64,000 bases of DNA from Serratia fonticola (GTDB lineage Bacteria; Pseudomonadota; Gammaproteobacteria; Enterobacterales; Enterobacteriaceae), in NCBI RefSeq assembly GCF_001006005.1, contig NZ_CP011254.1, positions 4,092,001 through 4,156,000 on the forward strand. Direction: 5' to 3'. Positions 18,748-28,021 of this stretch are shown here, piece after piece; positions within the stretch are counted from its first letter, which is position 1; each line of letters opens with the position of its first letter. Position numbers and translations under genes: made by a program. The notes beneath the pieces are model-generated. The model had not been told where the DNA came from, did no database searches, and saw only the letters and a list, made by a program, of their open reading frames with translations.

Positions 18748-19145
18748 GGCTTTAAACTCTCATGGGATCGCAAGGGCGCTCCCATCATCGAATAAGAGGG
18801 GCATAGGCATGACCTTTTTTCCGTTACTGCAAGTCCTTGCGCGGTTGACCTTAATAAACGGTAAGCACCGATGCTAACCTCTGGCTTAGATCGATATGAT
18901 TCTGGATTGCAGGCTATGTGGTATGAGTTTTCATCAGAAGGCATGTCATTGTCCTTTAGGGAGGCGATATGCATCAGTCGCGTATTATCGGGAACGGTTT
19001 TTTAATAACAGAGGATACCCAGTGCCGTAAACCAGAAGGTTTTTTGTGGGTTTCTGTACATCTATCAGCATGGCTTTTTATCTGTGCTTAATATGATAAA
19101 TACAATACTTTCCCTGGAGTTACTATCAATAAACGATTATTCCAC
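18744..19145 (-). pseudogene. Degenerate partial copy of the gene at 19353-20519
   Basis: Minus-strand positions 19005-18956 encode PDNTRLMHIASLKD, matching PDNARLAHISSIED inside the neighbouring 388-residue protein. Positions 19092-19140 resemble the upstream region of that gene (20532-20580) at roughly three bases in four. The copy therefore retains a 5' flank and an internal segment with much deleted and frameshifts. A 76-codon frame (18974-18744) survives, with AAAGGA before an internal ATG at 18942 and an ATGA overlap with the exporter start; I take it as fortuitous read-out of the remnant. The remaining DNA up to 19352 shows no intact gene. Confidence 0.5.
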
Positions 19146-19352
19146 TATGAGTATTTAAGTGTTGATGAGGATATTAAGGATGGATATAAGTTTGCTCAGA
19201 AACGCCGGAAAGATGAAATCATGGCCTCAATAAGAGCTTAAATGAGGAAATCATCATTAAGAAAATGGCTCTCGACATGAGCAACGTCGTTGTAGAAGAT
19301 TGCGTCTGCATGGTAGCCGCACCTGGATACGACAACTTGGCTTCACTTACTG

Positions 19353-20519
19353 CTATGACATGTCCGTCACGTTGTTACGACAGGATAACAACTTTATTAG
19401 GTATCCGGATGTGTTTGATACCCAGTTTGTCAGCCGTTGCCAGAATCTGGGAGAAAGGGCCGGAGAAGTCGTTTTCTCCGAGATTTTCGATGTGTTCTCT
19501 ACTGCATTATGATCTGCATTTTGATTGTCCTCCCATTTCATTAACGTTTTCACCCATGGTTGGTTGCTGCGATGGTCTTTCAATGGGGTCCATAGGTCAT
19601 GCTTCACAAGGTAATCAATGAGCCTTTGTTCTTTATTGCCACTGTGCCTCAATGAGTCGGCAAGTATGGCATAATCCTCAATAGAGGAGATATGCGCTAG
19701 CCGTGCATTATCTGGAGCACGTAATTGATCCACTGAGGAAAATTTTAAATGGTATAGTCCTTCATTCGTGACAATATTCTTAAATATTGATTTTACATCA
19801 ATATTATCCGCTGGTTGATAATGTCCAGAGTTGTTATCAATATGAAAAAATAATCTCCCTAGATTATCTCGCCTTGGTTCAATGAGCCCTGCATACACGG
19901 GATTACCCATGTTGGGTTTGATGCCAATATGCTGGCACTTAGTATTAATAAAAATTCTAGGGCGACTATCGGTGCCATCAAGGAATATAGCAAATGCCGT
20001 TTTTACTCCTGTGTAATCTTTCCACTCTGGATGTGCACCGGCTAGCACCTGCATCTTGGCACAATAGACCTTTGGGGTTGTTTCAAATGTATTATTTTGT
20101 GGGTGCCATATTAGTTCTTCAAACCAGGCATTGGTAGGATCTTTTGACAAGGGGTTGAGTACATCAACAATCAGCATTTCTGCGGGTATACTGATTTGAT
20201 CGAGAAGAGGCAATGTTACTAGGTTATACTGCTTTACCGGTGCCATTCTGGCTAACTCCTGCTGGTTGTTCTCTCTACTCAGCAGAATGTGGTTGGGTTG
20301 AGGGGCTATTTTCTCGAGGGTATTGCGTATGTGCAGACCATCAGCCGTATTTACGGCCCGCGTGATCCGCGACGAAAAGTCGATGGTTTTCGTAGGCATT
20401 GGGAGTGCGTTTGTGTTTATGTCACAGTCTGGCGAAATCTTTCCGATAAGGGGGGCGTAACTCCGATTCTGGTAATTTCCTTGGGGATATAACAATGATA
20501 CCGGCATGGCTTCATCCAT
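19353..20519 (-). CDS. Uncharacterised 388-aa protein; type III effector candidate
   Basis: Function not recognised. No signal peptide or membrane segment. The start is uncertain: ATG 20519 has no clear ribosome binding site, whereas ATG 20507 has GGATGAAGCC before it. A mixed alpha/beta central region contains the motif HIDNNSGHYQP near residues 225-236, flanked by LGRLFF and the acidic stretch ADNIDVKS. The C-terminal 60 residues are Ser/Thr/Asn-rich. Low GC, an adjacent decayed paralogue and the location beside the secretion genes are typical of effector genes. That role is inference. Confidence 0.55.
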   Translation of the reverse strand: MDEAMPVSLLYPQGNYQNRSYAPLIGKISPDCDINTNALPMPTKTIDFSSRITRAVNTADGLHIRNTLEKIAPQPNHILLSRENNQQELARMAPVKQYNLVTLPLLDQISIPAEMLIVDVLNPLSKDPTNAWFEELIWHPQNNTFETTPKVYCAKMQVLAGAHPEWKDYTGVKTAFAIFLDGTDSRPRIFINTKCQHIGIKPNMGNPVYAGLIEPRRDNLGRLFFHIDNNSGHYQPADNIDVKSIFKNIVTNEGLYHLKFSSVDQLRAPDNARLAHISSIEDYAILADSLRHSGNKEQRLIDYLVKHDLWTPLKDHRSNQPWVKTLMKWEDNQNADHNAVENTSKISEKTTSPALSPRFWQRLTNWVSNTSGYLIKLLSCRNNVTDMS

Positions 20520-20677
20520 TAAGGTATAAAAGGATTAATATAATCCCTTGCCTCAGAATTGCTATCAAAAACCGATTATTTTGGTAACTATTACTATGAT
20601 TTTAATCAGGCGTGCAGGGGCGATTGTGGGCCTGCATTATCGGGGCAATAGAGATGAGCAACGGCATCGCGGATAAA

Positions 20678-20808
20678 TTAAAAATCGATGTCGGCATCAA
20701 TTTTACGGATCAAATGGTCTTCGGGAAGTAGTTCATCGAGGATGATGGTATCAAACAGGGACTGATGGGGAGAGAGTTCTTTGAGTATGGCAGACAGTCC
20801 GTTTTATG
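20678..20808 (-). pseudogene. IS1182-type transposase N-terminal fragment
   Basis: Minus-strand codons read ILDELLPEDHLIRKIDADI and end at a stop (20678-20680). The L-(V/L)-P-x-DHL-x-RKID pattern is typical of the N-terminus of IS1182/IS1380-like transposases. Only about 43 residues remain; no ends or other transposase parts are seen in 20520-20975. Confidence 0.55.
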
Positions 20809-20826
20809 CATTGACCTTATTAGATT

Positions 20827-20854
20827 AAAGTCCTGTTCATACGGACAGGACTTT
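20827..20854. terminator. Strong bidirectional hairpin
   Basis: AAAGTCCTG and CAGGACTTT form a perfect 9-bp stem with A-rich and T-rich ends, so it can act as a terminator on either strand. It lies beyond the 3' end of the transglycosylase gene. Confidence 0.65.
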
Positions 20855-20975
20855 ATCAACAATCTGCATTCGTTATTTGTTAAGCAATTACTATTTCTTT
20901 GGTGGTTGAATGCCGCGATTTATTAATGGGGGGTGCTCGCCGAGCATGATTTGCATGTGCCAATTATTACCATTG

Positions 20976-21428
20976 TTAGAGTTTAAACTCACTATCGTTA
21001 TAAACGCGCCAAACTTTTTTGGCGTATTTCATTCGTAGCGCATGGCGAGATTTGGCAGTACCTGCATTGTAAGCACCAACGGCCTCCCAGCTATACCCGT
21101 AAATCTGCATCATTTCCGCAAGAATTGAAGTGCCTACCAAGACGGCAACACAGGGGTCTTGCTCTAACTTCCGACTATCAATACCCATTTTTTTCAATTT
21201 TGGCAGATGGTTACTGTTTATCTGCATTAAACCAATATCAACACTGCCGTTAGTGTTTTTACCGATTGCTTTAGGGTTCATACCCGATTCAACTTGCGCT
21301 ATTGATGCCAGTAATCGAGATTCTATACCAAATTTTTTGGCAGAGTAATCCCAGCAAGTGGCATAGCCTATTGAGCTAAAGCCAATAAAAATGCTCATTG
21401 TCAGTAGTTTGAACATTACTTTAATCAT
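20976..21428 (-). CDS. iagB: Type III-associated lytic transglycosylase (IagB/IpgF family)
   Basis: 150 residues with an N-terminal signal peptide (hydrophobic segment to about residue 23, ending GYATC). The SLT fold is clear: catalytic Glu47 in IAQVESGMNP, then GLMQIN and the AYNAG motif near residue 118. Acts in the periplasm, opening peptidoglycan for the secretion apparatus. Length matches IagB and IpgF (about 150-160). It is transcribed divergently from the AraC regulator, with a 360-base shared upstream region, in keeping with a conserved role in Inv-Mxi-Spa type systems. Confidence 0.88.
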   Translation of the reverse strand: MIKVMFKLLTMSIFIGFSSIGYATCWDYSAKKFGIESRLLASIAQVESGMNPKAIGKNTNGSVDIGLMQINSNHLPKLKKMGIDSRKLEQDPCVAVLVGTSILAEMMQIYGYSWEAVGAYNAGTAKSRHALRMKYAKKVWRVYNDSEFKL

Positions 21429-21680
21429 AAATATACATTCTCTTTACTATATTCCAATCATCAAGGTAAGCATTGTATGCTGGAGGTATTATTCACGGTT
21501 ACATGATTACAGTACCTAGGGAAATACGCCATGGTACATACATATTGTCTCATTATTTTACTGATTATATAATGATTTTTACTGTGAGATGAAGGTTTTT
21601 TTTGTTTTTGTGATTACTCTATGAAACTAAAGTGAAAAGTTATTCTATCTCTAGGGGGAGGGGCATAGTCCCGATATTGA

Positions 21681-21700
21681 CATCATTTTCCCATCATTTT
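21681..21700 (+). promoter_or_regulatory. Direct repeat CATCATTTT x2, 11-bp spacing
   Basis: Two copies of CATCATTTT begin at 21681 and 21692, about 100 bases upstream of the AraC regulator start. The same element with 11-bp spacing occurs at 50814/50825. One helical turn apart, the repeats could bind an AraC- or OmpR-type regulator side by side. The rest of 21429-21789 is AT-rich promoter DNA without a gene. Confidence 0.4.
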
Positions 21701-21789
21701 GCGTGGTTAAAAATAGGCTAGATTAGTTTGACTTAATCTAGTTGTTATTCCTTATTAATCAAAAAGGGTTGGTATTCACGGTAATTATT

Positions 21790-22581
21790 ATGGGAAAGTT
21801 TAATTCACATATATCACTCCAGCAGAATGCATGCTACACCGCAGGGCACCAACAAGCTGCATGGGTTAAAGCAGATAACACTATGGGTGTTAACATCCAA
21901 CTGGGCAATCTTGAAGATGGCATCGTCTATAGTCTGCCACCGGGAGAAAGTGGTATTTTTGTGTGTTCGACACCTACGTTACGTGTTACAAAAGGCTCCA
22001 TGGATTATACGGCGTTAGATATCAATACCATGTGTAAATTACAGGTGTTCTTAGATATTTCGCAAGGATTTTCAGATTTTAGTGATGCTGAATGTCAATC
22101 TGTTTACGGTGTCGGTTTTGAGCCGTTACGGATGCAGGGGGCCTTGAGTCTTAAACAGCTTGAAAGTTGGATGATCCAACAATTTTTAATTGCGACTCCG
22201 GGAATGAAAAAAATTTCCGCCATTCTGCGCGGAATGGAATGCTACTGGTTGATAAAATTTTTAATACAACAAACAGATGCTTCTGAACAAACAGATGCTT
22301 CTGATAGTTTACGAAGCTTAAGTAAACGCTATGGGTTATCTGTTTCCCATTTTCGCCGAGTGTCCCGTCAAGCATTGGGGAATACGACTAAAAAAGAGTT
22401 AAAATCTTGGCGCTTGGTTAGAGCACTACTGGATAATATGGGAGAAAAGTCAAACTTAACTGATTTGGCGTTCAAACATGGATATTCATCACTGTCTCAT
22501 TTTTCTAGTGAAGTAAAGATTATGTTTAATTTATCTCCTCGTGCCTTAAAAAATGTCATTGCTAATGAAGTGAAAAAATGA
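21790..22581 (+). CDS. AraC-family type III secretion activator (InvF/MxiE/YsaE type)
   Basis: 263 residues from the ATG at 21790; a TTG start at 21742 is possible, and neither has a strong ribosome binding site. The C-terminal 100 residues contain an AraC double helix-turn-helix (RYGLSVSHFRRVSRQALG ... LAFKHGYSSLSHFSSEVK). Relatives InvF, MxiE and YsaE activate effector and translocator genes together with the SicA/IpgC/SycB chaperone, which is also encoded here at 34626. A perfect 18-bp tandem duplication (22269-22304) adds TDASEQ in the linker. The stop overlaps the sctC start (ATGA), as with invF-invG. Confidence 0.88.
   Translation: MGKFNSHISLQQNACYTAGHQQAAWVKADNTMGVNIQLGNLEDGIVYSLPPGESGIFVCSTPTLRVTKGSMDYTALDINTMCKLQVFLDISQGFSDFSDAECQSVYGVGFEPLRMQGALSLKQLESWMIQQFLIATPGMKKISAILRGMECYWLIKFLIQQTDASEQTDASDSLRSLSKRYGLSVSHFRRVSRQALGNTTKKELKSWRLVRALLDNMGEKSNLTDLAFKHGYSSLSHFSSEVKIMFNLSPRALKNVIANEVKK
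22269..22304 (+). repeat. Perfect 18-bp tandem duplication in AraC regulator gene
   Basis: ACAAACAGATGCTTCTGA occurs twice in a row. It is in frame and adds six residues (TDASEQ/TDASDS) in the linker before the DNA-binding domain. Confidence 0.9.
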
Positions 22582-24272
22582 AATTTGTTAATCAAGTAAA
22601 AAACACGTTAACCTACCTGATTGGGATTGTTTTTATTTCCTCGATGGCACCTACGTTGGCTATCTCTCAGCAGACCAAGCCCACAGGTTCTGGTTATATT
22701 GCACAACAGGATAATATTAAAGGCCTGACCGATGCGCTTTCATCCAGGTTGAATAAACCGATTATCATCAGTAAGCTTGTGGCGAATAAAAAAGTCAGTG
22801 GTGATTTTGATCTGCATAATCCGCAGGCGTTTATAGAACGTATTTCTGAACAGCTTGGTTTGATTTGGTACCATGATGGTCAAGCAATATACCTTTATGA
22901 TGCGTCGGAAATGCGCAAGGAAATCATCACATTACGGAATACTTCACTTCCGGTTGTCAGTAATTTTTTGCGGAAATCTGGTCTTTATGATCAGCGTTAC
23001 CCGTTACGTTCGGACGGTATAAATTCTACATTCTACCTTTCAGGGCCACCGGTCTATGTTGAGTTGGTGACTAATGCAGCCAAACTTTTGGATGAGAAAA
23101 ATGACGATCTGGATGGTCGCTCAAAAGTCTCCTCAATATCTCTGTTTAATTCATTCGTTGAGGATCGTCATTTTAACTATCGAAACGAAAAGATCACCAT
23201 TCCCGGTGTAGCGAGTGTGATAAGACAGCTTTTGAACAACCGTGATAATGGTGGTGAGGTAAGCGAAGCGAGCAATATGGCTTCGGATAAGCATGAGGTT
23301 ATATCTCCTACGGCAAAACTACAGGATTTTCCAGGGAATAATAGGGTAAAACCTATCATGCCCGTAATGAGCCTGGAAAATGCAATGAAGGAACGTCCTT
23401 CTGCTGGTGGCTTCAAAATTGTCGCCAATCCAGGCACCAATAGCCTGCTGGTAAAAGGCAGCTCAGAACAGATTGCTTATGTCAGAAATATAGTTAACAC
23501 GCTAGACATGCAGAAAAGGCATATAGAACTGTCCGTTTGGATCGTCGATTTGCAAAAAGATGCACTTGAACAACTCGGGGTAGAGTGGAACGGTGGGGTA
23601 AACGTTGGAGGCAATCTGGGCATTTCACTTAACGGTGGAGTGGCCAGTACAGTGGATGGTGCGAGTTTTATGGCTTCGATTCTGGCATTAAGTCAAAAGA
23701 ATCAGGCGAATATAGTTTCTCGCCCGATGGTGTTAACTCAGGAAAATATTCCCGCTATATTTGACAATAGTCGAACATTTTATACTCAGCTAATTGGTGA
23801 GCGCAGTGTCGAACTGCAACATGTCACTTATGGTACATCGGTTAACGTACTGCCACGTTTTACTGATGCTGATGAAATTGAAATGATGCTCAATGTTGAG
23901 GATGGTTCTCAGGTCCAGGATACTAATCCAACGATGGGATTACCGGAAGTAGGGCGTACTAATATCAGCACTATAGCCCGTGTTCCGCGAGGCAAGAGCC
24001 TACTGATCGGTGGTTATACCCGAGATGAAAGTTCAGAAGGTGAGGCCAAAATCCCTTTATTGGGGGATATACCGTGGATCGGCAGTGCGTTTAAATACAA
24101 TAAGTCACACAACTCTAATATGGTGCGTGTATTTCTGATCCAGCCGCGGGAAATCGATGCACCATTGCAACAGGATGCCAGCGATTTGATTGCAGATATG
24201 AAAAAGAATCTCTCTAAGCCGGAATTGCATGACTGGATGCGTAACTATATGGATAGCCAGAAATGGCATTGA
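22578..24272 (+). CDS. sctC: Type III outer-membrane secretin SctC (InvG/MxiD/YsaC)
   Basis: 564 residues with an N-terminal signal peptide (hydrophobic segment about 13-29). Periplasmic N domains are followed by the secretin domain from about residue 290: KRHIELSVWIVDL, then NIVSRPMVLTQENIPAIF and the C-terminal VPRGKSLLIGGYTRD. Length matches InvG (562) and MxiD (566). Forms the outer-membrane ring of the injectisome. Starts inside the end of the AraC gene (ATGA) and overlaps sctW by 10 bases. A pilotin lipoprotein would be needed for assembly; the candidate is at 46876. Confidence 0.95.
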   Translation: MKFVNQVKNTLTYLIGIVFISSMAPTLAISQQTKPTGSGYIAQQDNIKGLTDALSSRLNKPIIISKLVANKKVSGDFDLHNPQAFIERISEQLGLIWYHDGQAIYLYDASEMRKEIITLRNTSLPVVSNFLRKSGLYDQRYPLRSDGINSTFYLSGPPVYVELVTNAAKLLDEKNDDLDGRSKVSSISLFNSFVEDRHFNYRNEKITIPGVASVIRQLLNNRDNGGEVSEASNMASDKHEVISPTAKLQDFPGNNRVKPIMPVMSLENAMKERPSAGGFKIVANPGTNSLLVKGSSEQIAYVRNIVNTLDMQKRHIELSVWIVDLQKDALEQLGVEWNGGVNVGGNLGISLNGGVASTVDGASFMASILALSQKNQANIVSRPMVLTQENIPAIFDNSRTFYTQLIGERSVELQHVTYGTSVNVLPRFTDADEIEMMLNVEDGSQVQDTNPTMGLPEVGRTNISTIARVPRGKSLLIGGYTRDESSEGEAKIPLLGDIPWIGSAFKYNKSHNSNMVRVFLIQPREIDAPLQQDASDLIADMKKNLSKPELHDWMRNYMDSQKWH

Positions 24273-25408
24273 ATCCGTTAGGGCCTGCCAGCCTGTCTTC
24301 AGCACAACAGATGGCAAAACTACAGGATAACAGCCGCGGACTGCAGACGAGCTTATCGGAACCGGTCAATGACGGTGGTGGCAAAGATCTTGAAGAGCTT
24401 ACGCCAGCGGCATTAATACAGCGGTTTAGTGATTCTGTTGATGAAATGTCTATCTTGTTGTCTCAGTTCCGTAATCGCCGGGATTTTGAGAAAAAAACCG
24501 GCAGCACCAGTGAGAGCAGCTTTGAGCAGGTGCTTGATGACGATGTTTTGCCAAAGGTTCATTCGTTACTGAAGATAGCGGCGGGTGTCGATGGTGGCAA
24601 TATTAATACCCTCCTTAAACAGATACGTCTGCTGTTCCCTGACTATAGTGATTTGGTTGTGGTGTTACGTGAGTTGCTACGACGACGTAACCTTGATGGG
24701 GTGGTAAAAAGTAGATTAAAGAAACTGCTTCAACATGTGGAGCAAACGGCGGATCCTCGTCGTCTAAAATCCGGTATTAATGTGGCACTCAAGGCCCGCC
24801 TGTTTGGTAAGGCTTTGCAACTTTCACCGGCTATCGCACGTGAAAGTTATCGTGAGTTTCTAGAAAGTGATGCACATGAGATTGAGCTATATCAGGACTG
24901 GATCTCGACCTATGGGGCTGCACAGCGTGCGATAGTCGTTGATTTTATGGAGTCAGCATTATTAGCAGATATAGATGCGCAAGAACCAAGCTGTTCACAA
25001 ATTGAATTTGGTAATTTATTGCAACGGTTACTTCAGCTTAAACTAATACGTACTAGTGACGCCCTTTTCTTGGGGGTTCTTTTAAAGAATACTCTCATTT
25101 CTGGGTTCAACTTCAATGAAGAAGAGTGGTTGTTGTTCATGTTTTGTGTTTTGCAAAACCCTAGCGATATAAAGAAATTATTAGATGGATTACTTTACGC
25201 CAAAATAATGCTCTGTAAACATCGTGAACGAGGTTCAGTTTTGCAAACGATTTACCAAGCTTGTGTTAAGTTACCTCGCGAATTGTACTTCGAACCTGAT
25301 GGTGTTGTTTTGTTGTCCGATAAATTTGAGAAAATCATTTCTATTGTTTATAATCATGAACAGCATGAAAGTATGACCGAGACAGGGGAAAGGCTAAAAG
25401 AACTCTAA
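24263..25408 (+). CDS. sctW: Type III gatekeeper SctW (InvE/MxiC/YsaW)
   Basis: 381 residues, mostly helical, as expected for the InvE/MxiC family (InvE 372, MxiC 355). The N-terminal 70 residues are polar (secretion signal and linker). The central part contains the HrpJ-like helical repeats (LLKIAAGVDGGNINTLLKQI ... DLVVVLRELLRRR). Acts as cytoplasmic gatekeeper that holds back effectors until host contact and ranks translocators first. Overlaps sctC by 10 bases; the 135 bases after it before sctV are AT-rich and noncoding. Confidence 0.9.
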   Translation: MALNPLGPASLSSAQQMAKLQDNSRGLQTSLSEPVNDGGGKDLEELTPAALIQRFSDSVDEMSILLSQFRNRRDFEKKTGSTSESSFEQVLDDDVLPKVHSLLKIAAGVDGGNINTLLKQIRLLFPDYSDLVVVLRELLRRRNLDGVVKSRLKKLLQHVEQTADPRRLKSGINVALKARLFGKALQLSPAIARESYREFLESDAHEIELYQDWISTYGAAQRAIVVDFMESALLADIDAQEPSCSQIEFGNLLQRLLQLKLIRTSDALFLGVLLKNTLISGFNFNEEEWLLFMFCVLQNPSDIKKLLDGLLYAKIMLCKHRERGSVLQTIYQACVKLPRELYFEPDGVVLLSDKFEKIISIVYNHEQHESMTETGERLKEL

Positions 25409-25543
25409 ATCCTCTTAAAGTTTTAACTTATAATGTGATGAATGTTATGGACCATTTTCAATGGTAGGTTAATTTAAAGTTCATCTTATTATTGTATAAC
25501 GATTGGGGAAAATTAGTTGTTGGATAATTAATAGGACTCAGCT

Positions 25544-27601
25544 TTGATAACGAAATTTATTTCTAACACCAGAAAACACCCTGAGTTGTTAATACTGATT
25601 TTAATTATCACCATTATTGCTATGCTGGTGATACCATTGCCAACCTATCTCGTTGATTTCTTGATAGGTTTAAATATTGTTATTTCTGCGTTGGTTTTTT
25701 TATCATCATTTTATATTGATAGAATACTCAGTTTTTCAACATTTCCTGCCGTTTTGTTGATAACAACGCTTTTCCGTCTGGCACTGTCAATCAGCACGAG
25801 CCGACTGATACTGAATGATGCCGATGCTGGTGATATTATTGCCACTTTTGGCTTGTTTGTTATTGGTGATAACCTTATTGTTGGTTTCGTTATTTTTGCT
25901 ATTGTTACTATCGTGCAGTTTATGGTAATAACCAAAGGCGCGGAGCGAGTCGCTGAAGTGGCGGCACGGTTTTCGTTAGACGGAATGCCTGGTAAACAAA
26001 TGAGCATTGATGCTGATTTACGGGCAGGCTCTATTGATTCCGAGGGAGCCAAAAGCCGACGTAGCGTCGTTGAACGAGAAAGTCAGCTTTATGGATCGTT
26101 TGATGGTGCCATGAAATTTATCAAAGGCGATGCAATCGCGGGTATCATTGTTATTTTCATCAACTTTGTTGGTGGTATTGGTGTTGGTGTTAGTCAACAT
26201 GGTATGGATATGTCGACAGCACTATCGACCTATACCATGTTGACAATCGGAGATGGTTTGGTCGCACAGATCCCTTCATTGTTGATTGCCATTAGTGCTG
26301 GTTTTATTGTGACCCGAGTTAATGGCGATGGCGATAATATGGGCCAGACCATGATGGGGCAATTATTTGGTAATACCTTTGTATTGTTGATTGCTGCTTT
26401 TTTGGCATTGGGAATTGGCCTGCTACCAGGGTTTCCTCTTTTTGTTTTTGTGATCCTGTCTAGCCTACTTGGTGTGCTATTTTATTTGAAATGGAGAGAT
26501 AAAAAACGAGGGGGGGGGGGCTTAGGTCCAAGTAGTCCGGAGGGGAATTCGGAAGACGGTAGTATGTCTGCGCTTGTAGACGGTAGTTCCTTAGGTATGA
26601 TTAAGGGGTTGGATAACGTTGCGTCAGAAACTCTGCCTTTAATTCTGATGGTTTCGACAAAACAAGCCGAGGCTCTACAAAAATCGAATATGTTGGAGCG
26701 GTATCGCAGTCAGTTCTTTATAGATTATGGTGTCCATTTGCCTGAAATAACACTAAAAGCTGCTGACGATATGCCAGAAAGTAAGGTGATATTCTTAATT
26801 AATGAAATAAAGGCCACCGAATTTTCGATTAATTTTTCAATGTTAAAAGTAGTGAACGGTAAAGATGAGCTAGAGTTGCTCGGATTTGAAATTGTCAAGA
26901 ATAATAATGAGTATTGGTCGAACGAAAACGATCGTGAATCACTCTCTAATTTAGGGTACCAATTAAGAACGGATGTTGATGAGATTTATTATTGTCTATC
27001 TGCTACTTTGGTTCGTAGCGTTAATGAATATTTTGGTATTCAGGAAACAAAGAATCTCCTGGATAAGTTGGAAGCTAAATATCCTGATTTGATGAAAGAA
27101 GTATTGCGCCATGCTACGGTTCAGCGGATTGCCGAAGTCTTTCAGCGTCTACTGGGTGAGAGAATCTCCCTGAGAAATATGAAGTTAATATTGGAGGCCC
27201 TAGCGCTTTGGGCACCGAGAGAAAAAGACGTCATTGCTTTGGTTGAACATGTTCGTGGGGCGCTTTCACGCTATATCTGCCATAAATTTGCTGAGGGGGG
27301 AACCTTACGCGTGATCCACCTTACTGCAGAATTTGAGGAAAAAATGCGCCAGGGGATAAGGACCACCGCCTCGGGATCTTTCCTTAATTTGGAGCCAGCT
27401 ACTTCTGATGAATTAATGGACATGCTTACCGTTGCCACTAATAATCTTGCTATTTCCAATAAGGACATGGTGGTGTTGTCTTCGGTAGATATTCGTCGTT
27501 TTGTCAAACGTTTTATTGAAGTGCAGTTTAAAGAGTTGGAGGTGATGTCATTCGGTGAATTAACCGATAATGTTACCATAGATATTATTAAAACCGTGTG
27601 A
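25544..27601 (+). CDS. sctV: Type III export gate SctV (InvA/MxiA/YsaV)
   Basis: 685 residues, the usual length (InvA 685). FHIPEP family: about eight membrane segments in the first 320 residues, including the conserved LFRLALSISTSRLIL segment and a cytoplasmic FHIPEP loop (VAARFSLDGMPGKQMSIDAD). The C-terminal half is the cytoplasmic ring that docks chaperone-effector complexes. Start is TTG with AGGA seven bases upstream; no ATG nearby fits. A G11 tract (26510-26520) encodes Gly-Gly-Gly-Gly in the linker between membrane and cytoplasmic parts; a one-base slip would remove the entire docking ring. Followed closely by the chaperone gene. Confidence 0.96.
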   Translation: MITKFISNTRKHPELLILILIITIIAMLVIPLPTYLVDFLIGLNIVISALVFLSSFYIDRILSFSTFPAVLLITTLFRLALSISTSRLILNDADAGDIIATFGLFVIGDNLIVGFVIFAIVTIVQFMVITKGAERVAEVAARFSLDGMPGKQMSIDADLRAGSIDSEGAKSRRSVVERESQLYGSFDGAMKFIKGDAIAGIIVIFINFVGGIGVGVSQHGMDMSTALSTYTMLTIGDGLVAQIPSLLIAISAGFIVTRVNGDGDNMGQTMMGQLFGNTFVLLIAAFLALGIGLLPGFPLFVFVILSSLLGVLFYLKWRDKKRGGGGLGPSSPEGNSEDGSMSALVDGSSLGMIKGLDNVASETLPLILMVSTKQAEALQKSNMLERYRSQFFIDYGVHLPEITLKAADDMPESKVIFLINEIKATEFSINFSMLKVVNGKDELELLGFEIVKNNNEYWSNENDRESLSNLGYQLRTDVDEIYYCLSATLVRSVNEYFGIQETKNLLDKLEAKYPDLMKEVLRHATVQRIAEVFQRLLGERISLRNMKLILEALALWAPREKDVIALVEHVRGALSRYICHKFAEGGTLRVIHLTAEFEEKMRQGIRTTASGSFLNLEPATSDELMDMLTVATNNLAISNKDMVVLSSVDIRRFVKRFIEVQFKELEVMSFGELTDNVTIDIIKTV
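26510..26520 (+). repeat. G11 tract in sctV
   Basis: Eleven consecutive G in the linker between the membrane and cytoplasmic parts of the export gate, about residues 323-326. Longest homopolymer of G or C seen in the window and a likely slippage site. Confidence 0.9.
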
Positions 27602-27619
27602 TAAGAATGGAAGTAAATA

Positions 27620-28021
27620 ATGAATGTTGATATTGATGTATTGGTTCGTGAAGCCTTACTGGAAAAAGGGTGTGATGAAAGTATGTTGTCAAACTTTGAC
27701 GGGCATACCACTATTGCATTGGAGTTTACCCAACGCCCATCTTTATTGATCAGCACGCTTGATGACAATGTCTGGATTTGGTCGAGAATTGCGGAGGATA
27801 ATAATGCCGTACTGACACAAAGGGCAAGTGAATTATTGTTTGCATTAATGGAGGGTTGTGAGTTTACGCCCAGTGGGCAGCTACAATTAAGCGTTGATGA
27901 AGGTTATATTTTGCTACGAGGCTTGGTTAGTCCGGCCTTCTTGGAAAGTAGTCAGCAATTTTCAGCAGCAATGGAGGAGTTCTTTAGCCTTCAGGAGAAC
28001 TTTTTGGGGATATTTCAGTAA
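27620..28021 (+). CDS. Type III effector chaperone (InvB/SpaK family)
   Basis: 133 residues, acidic, the size of InvB (135) and Spa15 (133). Class IB chaperones bind the N-terminal region of several effectors (SipA/IpaA type) and bring them to the ATPase. The gene sits between sctV and sctN exactly as invB does between invA and invC. ATG preceded by GGAAG. Stop and the sctN start overlap (TAATG), so the two are translationally coupled. A natural client is the SipA-like protein at 38298. Confidence 0.88.
   Translation: MNVDIDVLVREALLEKGCDESMLSNFDGHTTIALEFTQRPSLLISTLDDNVWIWSRIAEDNNAVLTQRASELLFALMEGCEFTPSGQLQLSVDEGYILLRGLVSPAFLESSQQFSAAMEEFFSLQENFLGIFQ

Noticed and set aside
18744..18942. 65-codon frame with good ribosome binding site and ATGA overlap with the exporter gene, considered as a precursor peptide of a modified-peptide pathway
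   Set aside because: Its upstream codons (PDNTRLMHIASLKD) match part of the neighbouring 388-residue protein, so it is better explained as a remnant of a duplicated gene.
21790..22581. MxiE-like transcriptional slippage in the AraC gene
   Set aside because: The reading frame is continuous and there is no long A or T run at a frame break.
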